14,638 nt of DNA. Origin: JBBKWQ01 sp037969115. Lineage in GTDB: Bacteria > Actinomycetota > Acidimicrobiia > Acidimicrobiales > Ilumatobacteraceae. The position numbers and the translations under genes were made by a program. The notes under the pieces were generated by a model that was given only the letters and a program-made list of their open reading frames with translations, did no database searches and had not been told where the DNA came from. Shown one piece after another: positions 5,941 through 14,620 of this stretch. The stretch spans positions 1 through 14,638 of the forward strand of contig JBBKWQ010000037.1 of the NCBI GenBank assembly GCA_037969115.1. The letters are read 5' to 3'. How positions within the stretch are numbered: position 1 is the stretch's first letter; every line of letters starts with the position of its first letter.

Positions 5941-7728
5941 ATGAGCGTGCGAGGTCTCGTCAGAGGGCGCAGGCGAGCGATGGGAATCGTCGTCGCCATG
6001 GCCGTCGCTGCAACGGCTGTCGTTGCAGATGTCGGAGAGGCCGAGACACCACCCGGCGGTGAAGTGTCGACCGTCCGCGTCACCGCTCAACAGCTGTTGT
6101 CCGGTCAGACAGCCGACGGTCTGACCAGTAACGATCGTTTCGCGCCCGGCGAGCGAGCCCGTCGCGCCCACCAACGCTTCACGGGCCGGCTCGACCTCGA
6201 CGGCGTCACGATGCAGGTGTTGAGCGACGGCCCCGGCGCGACGATCTCGAACCCGGTGCTCGGCAAGGACACGATGTTCTTCCCAGATGTGTCGATCTCG
6301 TTCTTCACCGTCGATCAGCATCTCGTGCCGACCACGCAAGACGTCATCCTCAACGGCGTGCTGCCAGGCACCCGCAGCTACTGGGACATGATCGTTCAGC
6401 CCGGACGGGTCTGGTCGGAGTCCGCCGATCGTGGTTGGAATCGCGCCTCGTTCCCGTTCTCGCTCGTCAACTCGATCGAGGGCGAGACCCACACGGGAAT
6501 CGCGATGTTCCTGTACAAGGGCCGCGAGGTGTCACCCGTGCGGTTCCAGATCGTGCAGATGACGTCGCCGTTCTACGTTCCCGAGTACTTCACCGCGTGG
6601 GGCACGACCGGAGCCCACTTCCGGCGTGGCGGGATCCGGCATCTCTTCTGGCGTGCCGCCCGTTACCGCGCCGAGCTTGCCGCGCAGTTGCCGGTGCGTC
6701 CGTGGTCGAAGCTCGAACGGGTCGTCGACGCGGCGACGCTCGAGGCATTCGTCGAGTACCCGGACTTCGTCCAAGGTGCTGTCGTGCGTGACGGTGTGCT
6801 CTACCGCACCGATTGCCCGACGGCGGCCGGGCCCTTCCCGTACTGCGACCAAGTCCGCTACGGCGTGTGGTCGATCACGAAATCGGCCATGATGAACGTC
6901 GCGCTGTTGCGACTCGCCCAGAAGTACGGCGCGGGGTTCCTCGACGAGCCGATCGGCAACTACCTGCCCGCCGCCGCAGCGGGTGGCTGGGAAACGGTGA
7001 CGTATCGGGACTTGGCGATGATGGCGTCGGGGCACGGCCCAGCAGAGGATCCGCTCTGCTACCTCTGTGACTACGACCGCTGGTACGTGGCGTTGTCGCA
7101 AGCCGACAAGACGGCCGAAGCACTCGACTATCCCGGACCGTTCGCCGAACCCGGCACCGTGCTGAACTACCGAGATCAAGACGCGTACCTGCTCGGTGTG
7201 GCGCTCGACGCATTCGTGAAAGCGAAGCAAGGGACGCACGCCTCCGTCGCCCGGTTGGTGGCTTGGGATGTGTACCGAAAGATCGGGATCTTCCACGCGC
7301 CGACCAACGCCACCGTCGAGCCTGACGGCTCGGCCGGGCAACCGCTGATGGCATACGGCTACTACCCAACACTCGACGACCTCGCCAAGATCGCGCTGCT
7401 GTACGAGAACGGCGGTCGGTGGAACGGTCGACAGCTGCTCGACCCTGCGCTCGTGCAGCAGTTGCTGCCACAACCGGTGCCACCGGCGGGGGCGCTGTCC
7501 GAGTCCGACTCGGTGTCGTACTACCTCAACTGGTGGTTGCGTCGACTCGATTCGACCGAGGGTTGCTCGGCGTGGGTTCCCCAGATGTCGGGATGGGGAG
7601 GCAACACCGTGACGCTGCTCCCCGACCGCAATGTCGTGATCAGGATGCGCAACCTCTGGAACGACACGCCGGATCCACAGGCGACGATCAACGCCCTCGC
7701 AGACGAGCTGACGACGAACTGCTCCTGA
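5941..7728 (+). CDS. Exported serine hydrolase, beta-lactamase/class C PBP fold, with N-terminal extension
   Basis: This 595-residue protein starts at ATG 5941, which has GGGAGAGGGG six bases upstream; the longer GTG start at 5872 lacks this. The N-terminus has an Arg-rich stretch and a hydrophobic core (MGIVVAMAVAATAVVA, 14-29), so it is probably exported. The nucleophile motif S-x-x-K is S311-I-T-K314 in 'YGVWSITKSAMMNVALLRLA'. 'VTYRDLAMMASGHG' (353-366) follows as in class C-like esterases and peptidases. The usual Y-x-N motif is Y410-R-D412 here ('VLNYRDQDAYLLG'), and the KTG/HTG position appears as W-G-G (552-554, 'GWGGNTVTLLPDRN'). The catalytic domain covers about 255-595. Residues about 40-250 are a beta-rich extension that I do not recognise, which makes the protein longer than simple family members. 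Cys292/Cys302 and Cys373/Cys376 could form disulfides. The substrate may be a peptide, ester or cell-wall fragment; none can be chosen. It converges with the VOC gene, 10 bases between stop codons. Confidence 0.9.
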   Translation: MSVRGLVRGRRRAMGIVVAMAVAATAVVADVGEAETPPGGEVSTVRVTAQQLLSGQTADGLTSNDRFAPGERARRAHQRFTGRLDLDGVTMQVLSDGPGATISNPVLGKDTMFFPDVSISFFTVDQHLVPTTQDVILNGVLPGTRSYWDMIVQPGRVWSESADRGWNRASFPFSLVNSIEGETHTGIAMFLYKGREVSPVRFQIVQMTSPFYVPEYFTAWGTTGAHFRRGGIRHLFWRAARYRAELAAQLPVRPWSKLERVVDAATLEAFVEYPDFVQGAVVRDGVLYRTDCPTAAGPFPYCDQVRYGVWSITKSAMMNVALLRLAQKYGAGFLDEPIGNYLPAAAAGGWETVTYRDLAMMASGHGPAEDPLCYLCDYDRWYVALSQADKTAEALDYPGPFAEPGTVLNYRDQDAYLLGVALDAFVKAKQGTHASVARLVAWDVYRKIGIFHAPTNATVEPDGSAGQPLMAYGYYPTLDDLAKIALLYENGGRWNGRQLLDPALVQQLLPQPVPPAGALSESDSVSYYLNWWLRRLDSTEGCSAWVPQMSGWGGNTVTLLPDRNVVIRMRNLWNDTPDPQATINALADELTTNCS

Positions 7729-7738
7729 CTCGCGAGGG

Positions 7739-8134
7739 TCACAGTGTGTCGTCGGGGAAGAGACAGAACGGGTGACCTTCTGGATCGAGCATGACCCGCA
7801 CATCGGCTTGAGGTTGGTGTGCGGCCAGCCGAGCACCTTGACCGAGCGCCCACGCGACACCTGACTCGAGGTCGGCGACGCCGATGTCGAGGTGCATCAT
7901 CATGAGTTGTTCACCTGCGGCGCCCGGCCATGTCGGCGGGCGGTAATGAGGCTCCCACTGGATCTCGATCTTCTGGTCGCCGGCCGGGGAGCGGAGCATC
8001 GCCCATCCGTCGGTCGGGGGTTGGCCGGCCCGGGGGCCTTCGCGTCGCGCGATAGGCCAACCCAGCAGGCGCGCGTAGAACTCGGCCAGCGCGATCGGGT
8101 CGGCGGCGTCGAATGTCGGGCCCGAGATTCGCAT
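7739..8134 (-). CDS. VOC / glyoxalase-like domain protein
   Basis: This is a 131-residue single-domain vicinal-oxygen-chelate protein. It opens 'MRISGPTFDAADPIALAEFYARLLGW' in pattern (strand, then the P-x-x-L-A-x-F-Y helix typical of the fold, residues 1-26). It continues with 'DGWAMLRSP', 'KIEIQWEP', the metal-region strand 'QLMMMHLDIGVADLESGVAW' and the closing 'VMLDPEGHPFCLFP'. The His in 'MHLDI' and the acidic residues near the end are at usual metal-ligand positions, but the substrate is unknown; family members include glyoxalases, dioxygenases and resistance proteins. I chose ATG at 8134; a GTG at 8149 would add five residues. Neither has a good Shine-Dalgarno. It stands alone between the hydrolase and the giant surface-protein gene. 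Confidence 0.86.
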   Translation of the reverse strand: MRISGPTFDAADPIALAEFYARLLGWPIARREGPRAGQPPTDGWAMLRSPAGDQKIEIQWEPHYRPPTWPGAAGEQLMMMHLDIGVADLESGVAWALGQGARLAAHQPQADVRVMLDPEGHPFCLFPDDTL

Positions 8135-8267
8135 GGTCGGTCGCTTCACGCCCCGATCTTCGCGCGACGACGGCAGGTGGGGTGACGCCAGTCGCGTTCG
8201 ATCGCGAACCTGCGCCCCCGCCGTGCGTTGACCCGTGCCTTTACGAAGTGTTCAAGCGGCGACGGTG

Positions 8268-8284
8268 CCGTGTCGATAACACGG
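8268..8284. promoter_or_regulatory. 17-bp inverted repeat in the leader region of the giant gene
   Basis: CCGTGT-CGATA-ACACGG is a six-base-pair inverted repeat in the 243-base gap between the VOC gene and the giant gene. The GATAAC within it (8275-8280) could serve as a -10 with a poor -35 (TTCAAG, 8251-8256). The rest of the gap shows no gene. The Shine-Dalgarno AGGAG (8377-8381) lies eleven bases before the ATG, slightly far. Confidence 0.25.
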
Positions 8285-8392
8285 TTGTACGCCTGACGTG
8301 TCGAGTTCTCGTCAACGCGTCACACCCATCTCGAGAGCTGCCCATTTGGCGGGACACGCTCGCGGCAGCCGATATCAGGAGATCGTGACACG

Positions 8393-11300
8393 ATGAACAA
8401 GACGTTGAGGCACGGTGTCGCTGCCGCGTTGGTGAGTGCTGTTGCGGTCAGTGGAGTCCTCACGGTCGCCGGCGTGACGTCGGGTCCGTCTGCAGGGGCG
8501 ACGTCGACCTCGTCGGGGACGATCACCGGTGGTGGCTTCACGGCGACCCCGAGATCGGGCGTCTTCCGTGACATCGATGCCGACGGCACCTGGGACGCCG
8601 GAGAGCCGGGTCAGGCAGGGATCACGGTCACTGCAACGTGCGTCGCCGACGACGGCACCGATGCGAGTTCGTTCGACGACATCTATGCGCCGGCTGCCAC
8701 CGCGACCACTGCCGCAGACGGCTCGTACTCGTTGAGCGGAGCGAACGTGCGCGGCCTGTGCCGCGTCGAGTTCGCGATCCCGGCTGCACTCGGGACCTTC
8801 CTCCAGCCCGGTGTCGCTTCGACCGCCGTCGCCGCCCCCAACTCGGCCGGATCGTTCGTGCAATTCGTGGACTCTCGGCTGAACCCACGAGTCACGACCA
8901 GCGTGAACAACCCGAACGAATTCACCAACTCGGCGAGCACACCGCAGATCGCCGTCGGACGCAACCACACGGGCGACTCGAACACCGGCGTCAATGCTCC
9001 GGCCGCCACGTTCGACACGCTCTACAGGCTCAACTACGACGCAACCGGCGTCACCGGACAAGCCCAGGCAGACGACACCGGCTCGATCTGGGGCATCGCG
9101 TACCAACCCGCGACCCAGACGATCTTCACCGCTGCGATGATCAAGCGGCACTCCGGAATGGGTCCCGGTGGACCCGACGCGATCTACGCCGTCGGTCCAA
9201 CCGTGCCCGCAGGCTGGGCAACACCGTTCACCGCGGTCGACACCGACGCGGGGGCGATCTCATCGAACGCCATTCGTGGACTCACGACCGAGGCGGCGCC
9301 GAGCGACGACGATGCGGCGTTCACGCAGGCCGGCACGATGAGCTGGGGCGACCTCGACATCTCCGAGGACGGCAACACCCTGTACGCAGTCAACCTGCTC
9401 ACCAAGACGGTGCAGCCGATCGACATTGCCACCAAGACCGCCGGAACGGCACTCACCATCCCGACGCCGCCATGTACGAACGGCGCGTCGCGCCCGTGGG
9501 GCCTCGAGATCAACGACGGCCTGATCTACGCCGGTGTCGTGTGCGACGCGAGCTCGGGCACCGCAGCAAACCTCGCTGCGTTCGTCTACGCCTACAACCC
9601 GACCGCCGTGACGCTGCCGCTCGGCGGCGTGCCGGCCGGACTCGCCGCCGGAACCTGGTCTGACAACCTTGTCGAGGAAGCGACACCCGGCGCCCCCGGT
9701 GTGCAACTGAACTACCCGAAGGGGTGCGCCGTCGGGACGGACGGCTGCGCCTGGAACCCGTGGGACAACACCTACACCGACGCCGAGTTCAACGTCCCCA
9801 GCTGGGCGGCGGTCAAGCCGCAACCGATCCTCACCGACATCGAGGTCGACGACGACGGTTCGCTGTTCCTCGCCTTCTCCGACCGGACCGGTCACCAGTT
9901 CGCATATCGCAACCGCCGACCCCAGTCGACGAACCAGACCGCGAACATCGAAGGCGTGATCGGCGGCGACATCCTCCGCGCAGCGGTGCCGTCCGCGACG
10001 GGCTCGTTCGTGCTCGAAAACGATGGTTCGGTCGCCCGCGGTGCGTCCCTGGGCGGTGGCACCATCACTGGGAACACCACCAACAACCAAGGACCCGGCG
10101 GCGGCGAGGTGTACTCGCACGAAACCTTCCCGGGCGTCCCGCACGCCGAAACGTCTCTCGGCGCCCTCGCCAAGGTTCCAGGGCGATCCGACCACTTGCT
10201 GGGCGTGATGGACCCGTTCGATACCGACTCGGGCGGCATCGCGTGGTTCCCGAACTCCGGCGCCGCGCGGACGAACGCGGTCGAGTTGTACGACAGCACC
10301 GGCACGTTCGGCTTCGGCAAGGGTGGTGGCCTCGCCGACATCGAGATCCTGAGCGAGCTCGCGCCCGTCGAGGTCGGCAACCGCGTCTGGCGCGACGACA
10401 ACGCGAACGGAATCCAGGACGCCGGTGAACCGCCGATCCAGAGCGTCACCGTGCAGATGGTCGTCGGGTCGAACACGTACTCGGCAACTACCGACTCAGC
10501 GGGTCGCTACCTCTTCTCCTCGATTGCCCGCACCGGCGCGACCACGGTCCCCGAGCTCGCCGCCGGCAACTACCGGTTCACCGCGCCCGACGACGCCGCC
10601 ACCATTCGGATCCTGAACGCTTCGGGAGGGTCGCAGCAGGCCGCGCTCGCCGGTCTCCTGCCCAGCGAGGCCAACGACGCGACGGCCAACATCGCCAACG
10701 TCGGCGGATCCAACACCAACGACAGCGACGGTGTGGCGAGCGGGACCACGGTGCAAGTGACGTTCACGCTCGGCGCCCTCGCAGGTTCGAACGACAGCAA
10801 CGCGATCCCCGGCGACAGCGTCGACCGCGAAGGCTTCAACCGGCACATCTTCGACTTCGGCTTCGTGCCCCGCGTGTCGCTCGGCAACCGCGTCTGGTTC
10901 GACACCGACAACGACTCCACCCTCGACGCCGGCGAACAGCCGGTCGCCGGTGTGAGCCTGCAACTGCTCCACGACGCGAACGCCAATGGCGCGATCGACG
11001 TCGCCGAGCAGACCCCCGTCGCATTCGACACCACCGACGCCAACGGTCTGTACTTCTTCGACCAGTTCACCAATCCCGACGGGTCACCGCTCGCCGTGCC
11101 TCGCGTGCTGACGCCCGGCAACTACGTGGTCGGCATCGCTGCCTCGAACTTCGCCACTGCGGCTCCGCTCGCCGGGTACCTGTCTTCGGGCACGACGATC
11201 AGCAACGCTGGTGTCGTGTCGGAGGCGGTCGCCACCGATCCCGACTCGAACTCGAACACCGACGACAACGGCACCCGCCAAGCAGCCGGTTTCTACGCCG

Positions 11301-14300
11301 GTGGCGTGCTCTCTGCGCCGGTGACCGTGACGCACGGCGCCGAGCCCACGACCGAGGAAGCGGGCGTGTTCAACAACAACTCCGCAGCGATCCCCGATGC
11401 CAACTCCAACCTCACTGTCGACTTCGGCTTCTACACCCAGTCGGTCGGCAACATCGTGTGGCTCGACGGCGGCATTGGTGGTGGCACGGTTGACAACGGT
11501 GTGATCGACGGCGCTGAGGCCGGCATCGCCGGCGTGACAGTACTGCTCTACTCGGCCGACGGCACGACACAGATCCCCGTCGGCGCCGACGGAGTCCTGG
11601 GCACGTCCGACGACGGCGTCAGTGGAGTTGCCACCGACTCCGGCGGCAACTACGCGTTCCGAGGCCTTCCGGCCGGTGGCTTCACCGCACGTCTCGTCGC
11701 TGCGGCCGGTTACCGATCGTCGACCGACCCGGCGAGCGGACCAACGCCGCTGAGCGTCGATTCCGACGACAACGGCATCGGAAGTCTTCCCGGCACGATC
11801 GCATCGAACGCATTCGTCCTCGCTCCCGGAAGTTCGGGTAACGGCAACGTCGTGGCCAACGCGACCGGCACGACGGTCAACACCCGGGTCGATTTCGGCC
11901 TGGTCCAGTCGTACGACCTCACGATCGTCAAGACCGTGACATCGACCGGCCCCTACCTCGCCGCCACACCCGTGTCGTTCTCGCTCGTCGCTTCGAACAA
12001 CGGTCCAGGCGTGGCTCTCGACGGTTTGACCGTCACTGACCGGCTGCCTGTCGGCTTGTCGTACGCGGGCGTGCCCGCAACGGGCGGCGCCGAGTGGAGC
12101 TGCACCGCTCCGGCGGGCCAGGACGTGACCTGCACCTGGAACGGCCCGACTCCTGGGCTCGGCAACGACGTCCTCGCCGCCAGCGCTGCGCTGCCGGCAA
12201 TCACCGTGAACGCGGTCGTCGACTCGCCGGCTCCGGCGGGGCCGCTCGTCAACTTCGCCGTCGTAGAACCATCGCCGAGCCAGAGCATTCCGGAGACGAA
12301 CCCGCTCGGAACGACACCCGACAAGTTCGAAGACGGCAACCCGGCGACCGGATCGAACAACGACGACTCCCAGGCGATCTCTACGGTGCCGGTGGTGTCG
12401 TTGGGTGATCTGGTGTGGGTCGATGCGGATCGTGATGGTCAGTTCGGTGTCACCGAGGCACCGATCGCTGGTGTTCAGGTGGCGTTGCTCGATGCGGCCG
12501 GCAACCCGGCGTTGGATGCGGTCGGGGCTGGTGTTCCGGTCACGGTGACCGATGTGAATGGTCGTTATCAGTTCGATGGTTTGCTGCCCGGTGACTATCG
12601 GGTGCGGTTCACGTTGCCTGCGGGTCATGTGTGGACGACGGCGAACGCGGGTGGTGACGGTCTCGACAGTGATGCGGTTCCGGCGTCGCCGAACGCAGCG
12701 ACGGCGACGACGAACACGTTCACGTTGTCGACGGTGGCCGTGGTCGATGCCGATACGAACGCGAACGCGCGGTCGGTGACCGATCCGACGATCGATGCCG
12801 GCGTGGTGCCGGTGGTGTCGTTGGGTGATCTGGTGTGGGTCGATGCGGATCGTGATGGTCAGTTCGGTGTCACCGAGGCACCGATCGCTGGTGTTCAGGT
12901 CACGCTCTTGGACGGTTCGGGAAACCCGGTCGTGAACGCTCTCGGCGCGGCCGTCGGCCCCACGAACACCGATGCCAACGGTCGCTACTCGTTCACGAAC
13001 CTGTTCCCGGGTGACTACGAGGTGGTCTTCACGCTGCCCGCAGGTCACGTGTGGACCACGCCGAACACGGGTGGGGACGGTCTCGACAGTGATGCAGCCT
13101 CCAGCACCAATCAGGATCCGACCGCATCGACGGGAGTGTTCACGCTCACAGTGACAACCGTCGTCGACCCGGACACCGACGCCAACCGGCGCTCCGTGAC
13201 CAACCCGACGATCGATGCCGGTGTGGTCCCGATCGTGTCGCTCGGCGACCTCGTCTGGATCGATGCCGACCGCGATGGCCAGTTCGACCAGACGGAGGCG
13301 CCGCTCGTCGGCAGCCCGGTCGTTCTCTTCGACGGCGCCGGTAACCCGGCGACTTCGGCTGGCGGTGCAGCAGTTCCGCCGACGGTCACCGACGCCGATG
13401 GCCGATACTCGTTCACGAATCTCCTGCCTGGTGACTACCAGGTCGAGTTCACCTTGCCCTCCGGTCATGTCTGGGCCTCGGCGAACACTGGCAGTGACGG
13501 CCTCGACAGCGATCCCGTGCCGACCGCGCCGACCGCCCCCTCCGCTCGTGCGAATGTGACGTTGACGGCGAGTCCCGTCGCCGACGGCGACGTCAACGTC
13601 GCGCGCCGAACCGTGACCGACCCGACCGTCGACGCGGGGGTCTCTCCCGTGGTCTCCCTCGGCGACTTCGTCTGGATCGATGCCGACCGCGATGGCCAGT
13701 TCGACCCGACCGAGTCCCCGCTTCCCGGCGTGATGGTGGCGCTGCTCGATGGATCGGGCAGCCCGGCCAGCTCTGCGTCCGGTGCAGCGGTCGCTCCCGT
13801 TGCCACCGACGGCAACGGCCGCTACTCGTTCACGAACGTGTTCCCCGGCGACTACCAGGTGCGGTTCACGTTGCCGTCCGGCTACGCGTGGACCACGGCG
13901 AACACGGGCAACGATGGGCTCGACAGCGATCCTGTCGCAGCGTCGCCCACGTCGGCGACGGCGACGACAGCCGTCGTGACGATCACGACGGCGGCAGTGG
14001 CGGACACCGACACCGACCCGAACGCTCGCGCCGTGACCAACCCGACGATCGACGCCGGCGTCGTACCGCTCTTCGCGATCGGCGACTACGTGTGGCGCGA
14101 CAGCGATCACGATGGAGTTCAAGACACCGGTGAGTCCGCTGTCGCCGGCATCACGGTGACACTGCTCAACAGCGACCTCAGTCCGGCGGTCGACGTCTCC
14201 GGAAGCTTCTTGTTCGCGACGACTGGCGCGGACGGACGTTACGTGTTCGACGGCCTGCTCCCCGGCGACTATGTCGTGCGGTTCGGTAACCTGCCGCCCG

Positions 14301-14620
14301 ACTTCGAGTTCACGGTGCAGGGTGTCGGCGGTACGGCCGACTCCAACCCACCGGCGAGCGGAACCACTCCTGTGATCTCGTTGCGGACATCGAGTTCCGA
14401 CGTCCGAGCGATCACTGCGAGCGACGGAGTCGCGCTCGCATCGTTCATCGACCCCACGATCGATGCAGGCATCTGGAACCCACTCGTCGACGCAGCGGTG
14501 CCGACGACGACAACAACAACGACGGTGCCCACGACGGTGCCGACGACGGTGCCCACGACGGCGCCCGCGACGGCGCCCACGACGTTGCCGGCATCCGTGC
14601 CCACAACGGCACCGTCGTAG
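8393..14620 (+). CDS. Giant secreted SdrD-B-like / DUF11 repeat protein
   Basis: This 2075-residue protein begins with a signal peptide (MNKTLRHG then a hydrophobic core; likely cut near residue 36, AGA-TS). Residues 56-130 are an SdrD-B-like module ('GVFRDIDADGTWDAGEPGQAG'). Residues about 131-658 form a long domain with propeller-like phrases ('SWGDLDISEDGNTLYAVN', 'LTDIEVDDDGSLFLAF'), which I cannot assign to a family. Three divergent SdrD-B modules follow at 659-827, 828-1016 and 1017-1173. Residues 1174 to about 1300 are a DUF11 module ('YDLTIVKTVTSTG', 'VTDRLPVGLSYAG'). Five modules of about 140 residues start at 1334, 1474, 1614, 1753 and 1893, and a Thr/Pro tail (2028-2075) ends the protein. 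SdrD-B modules are Ig-like and bind calcium through Asp-rich loops such as 'DADRDGQFD', giving rigid stalks on cell-surface proteins. No LPXTG motif or C-terminal membrane helix is present, so it may be released or held non-covalently. Likely an adhesin or matrix protein; the partner is unknown. Confidence 0.93.
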   Translation: MNKTLRHGVAAALVSAVAVSGVLTVAGVTSGPSAGATSTSSGTITGGGFTATPRSGVFRDIDADGTWDAGEPGQAGITVTATCVADDGTDASSFDDIYAPAATATTAADGSYSLSGANVRGLCRVEFAIPAALGTFLQPGVASTAVAAPNSAGSFVQFVDSRLNPRVTTSVNNPNEFTNSASTPQIAVGRNHTGDSNTGVNAPAATFDTLYRLNYDATGVTGQAQADDTGSIWGIAYQPATQTIFTAAMIKRHSGMGPGGPDAIYAVGPTVPAGWATPFTAVDTDAGAISSNAIRGLTTEAAPSDDDAAFTQAGTMSWGDLDISEDGNTLYAVNLLTKTVQPIDIATKTAGTALTIPTPPCTNGASRPWGLEINDGLIYAGVVCDASSGTAANLAAFVYAYNPTAVTLPLGGVPAGLAAGTWSDNLVEEATPGAPGVQLNYPKGCAVGTDGCAWNPWDNTYTDAEFNVPSWAAVKPQPILTDIEVDDDGSLFLAFSDRTGHQFAYRNRRPQSTNQTANIEGVIGGDILRAAVPSATGSFVLENDGSVARGASLGGGTITGNTTNNQGPGGGEVYSHETFPGVPHAETSLGALAKVPGRSDHLLGVMDPFDTDSGGIAWFPNSGAARTNAVELYDSTGTFGFGKGGGLADIEILSELAPVEVGNRVWRDDNANGIQDAGEPPIQSVTVQMVVGSNTYSATTDSAGRYLFSSIARTGATTVPELAAGNYRFTAPDDAATIRILNASGGSQQAALAGLLPSEANDATANIANVGGSNTNDSDGVASGTTVQVTFTLGALAGSNDSNAIPGDSVDREGFNRHIFDFGFVPRVSLGNRVWFDTDNDSTLDAGEQPVAGVSLQLLHDANANGAIDVAEQTPVAFDTTDANGLYFFDQFTNPDGSPLAVPRVLTPGNYVVGIAASNFATAAPLAGYLSSGTTISNAGVVSEAVATDPDSNSNTDDNGTRQAAGFYAGGVLSAPVTVTHGAEPTTEEAGVFNNNSAAIPDANSNLTVDFGFYTQSVGNIVWLDGGIGGGTVDNGVIDGAEAGIAGVTVLLYSADGTTQIPVGADGVLGTSDDGVSGVATDSGGNYAFRGLPAGGFTARLVAAAGYRSSTDPASGPTPLSVDSDDNGIGSLPGTIASNAFVLAPGSSGNGNVVANATGTTVNTRVDFGLVQSYDLTIVKTVTSTGPYLAATPVSFSLVASNNGPGVALDGLTVTDRLPVGLSYAGVPATGGAEWSCTAPAGQDVTCTWNGPTPGLGNDVLAASAALPAITVNAVVDSPAPAGPLVNFAVVEPSPSQSIPETNPLGTTPDKFEDGNPATGSNNDDSQAISTVPVVSLGDLVWVDADRDGQFGVTEAPIAGVQVALLDAAGNPALDAVGAGVPVTVTDVNGRYQFDGLLPGDYRVRFTLPAGHVWTTANAGGDGLDSDAVPASPNAATATTNTFTLSTVAVVDADTNANARSVTDPTIDAGVVPVVSLGDLVWVDADRDGQFGVTEAPIAGVQVTLLDGSGNPVVNALGAAVGPTNTDANGRYSFTNLFPGDYEVVFTLPAGHVWTTPNTGGDGLDSDAASSTNQDPTASTGVFTLTVTTVVDPDTDANRRSVTNPTIDAGVVPIVSLGDLVWIDADRDGQFDQTEAPLVGSPVVLFDGAGNPATSAGGAAVPPTVTDADGRYSFTNLLPGDYQVEFTLPSGHVWASANTGSDGLDSDPVPTAPTAPSARANVTLTASPVADGDVNVARRTVTDPTVDAGVSPVVSLGDFVWIDADRDGQFDPTESPLPGVMVALLDGSGSPASSASGAAVAPVATDGNGRYSFTNVFPGDYQVRFTLPSGYAWTTANTGNDGLDSDPVAASPTSATATTAVVTITTAAVADTDTDPNARAVTNPTIDAGVVPLFAIGDYVWRDSDHDGVQDTGESAVAGITVTLLNSDLSPAVDVSGSFLFATTGADGRYVFDGLLPGDYVVRFGNLPPDFEFTVQGVGGTADSNPPASGTTPVISLRTSSSDVRAITASDGVALASFIDPTIDAGIWNPLVDAAVPTTTTTTTVPTTVPTTVPTTAPATAPTTLPASVPTTAPS
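12385..12480 (+). repeat. Exact 96-bp direct repeat, copy 1
   Basis: Identical base for base to 12805-12900, exactly 420 bases downstream. It encodes the start of the first 140-residue module (PVVSLGDLVWVDADRDGQF and on). Divergence begins sharply at the base after the repeat in both copies. Confidence 0.95.
12392..14473 (+). repeat. Tandem array of five ~140-residue SdrD-B-type modules
   Basis: Module starts, aligned at the conserved 'VVSLGD' (or 'LFAIGD') position, are 12392, 12812, 13232, 13649 and 14069. The spacing is 420, 420, 417 and 420 bases. Modules 1-4 share 'GDxVWxDADRDGQF', 'PGDYxVxFTLPxGxxW', 'DGLDSD' and a closing 'xTDPTIDAG' type of phrase. Module 5 keeps 'GDYVWRDSDHDGVQDTGE' and 'DPTIDAGIW' but is otherwise divergent, as end modules often are. 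Confidence 0.92.
12805..12900 (+). repeat. Exact 96-bp direct repeat, copy 2
   Basis: Second copy of the repeat at 12385-12480. It keeps the GAT/GGT/TTG codon choice of module 1, although the rest of module 2 returns to the C-ending codons used by modules 3 and 4. This points to a recent gene-conversion or duplication tract. Confidence 0.95.

Noticed and set aside
6532..7860. 442-residue minus-strand frame over the serine hydrolase
   Set aside because: It is antisense to a gene with intact catalytic motifs and has no recognisable domain.
8638..9663. 341-residue plus-strand frame inside the giant gene
   Set aside because: It is out of frame with the signal-peptide-bearing protein and its composition is Arg-rich, as expected of a GC-rich shadow.
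11084..14122. 1012-residue open frame on the minus strand, opposite the giant gene
   Set aside because: It is antisense to a clear repeat protein. Its length follows from the regular codon bias and repeats of the plus-strand gene, and its sequence is Arg/His/Val-rich with no recognisable domain.
12385..14473. CRISPR array or mobile-element repeats
   Set aside because: The 420-base repeats are in-frame protein modules, not short direct repeats with unique spacers, and no transposase or cas gene is present.
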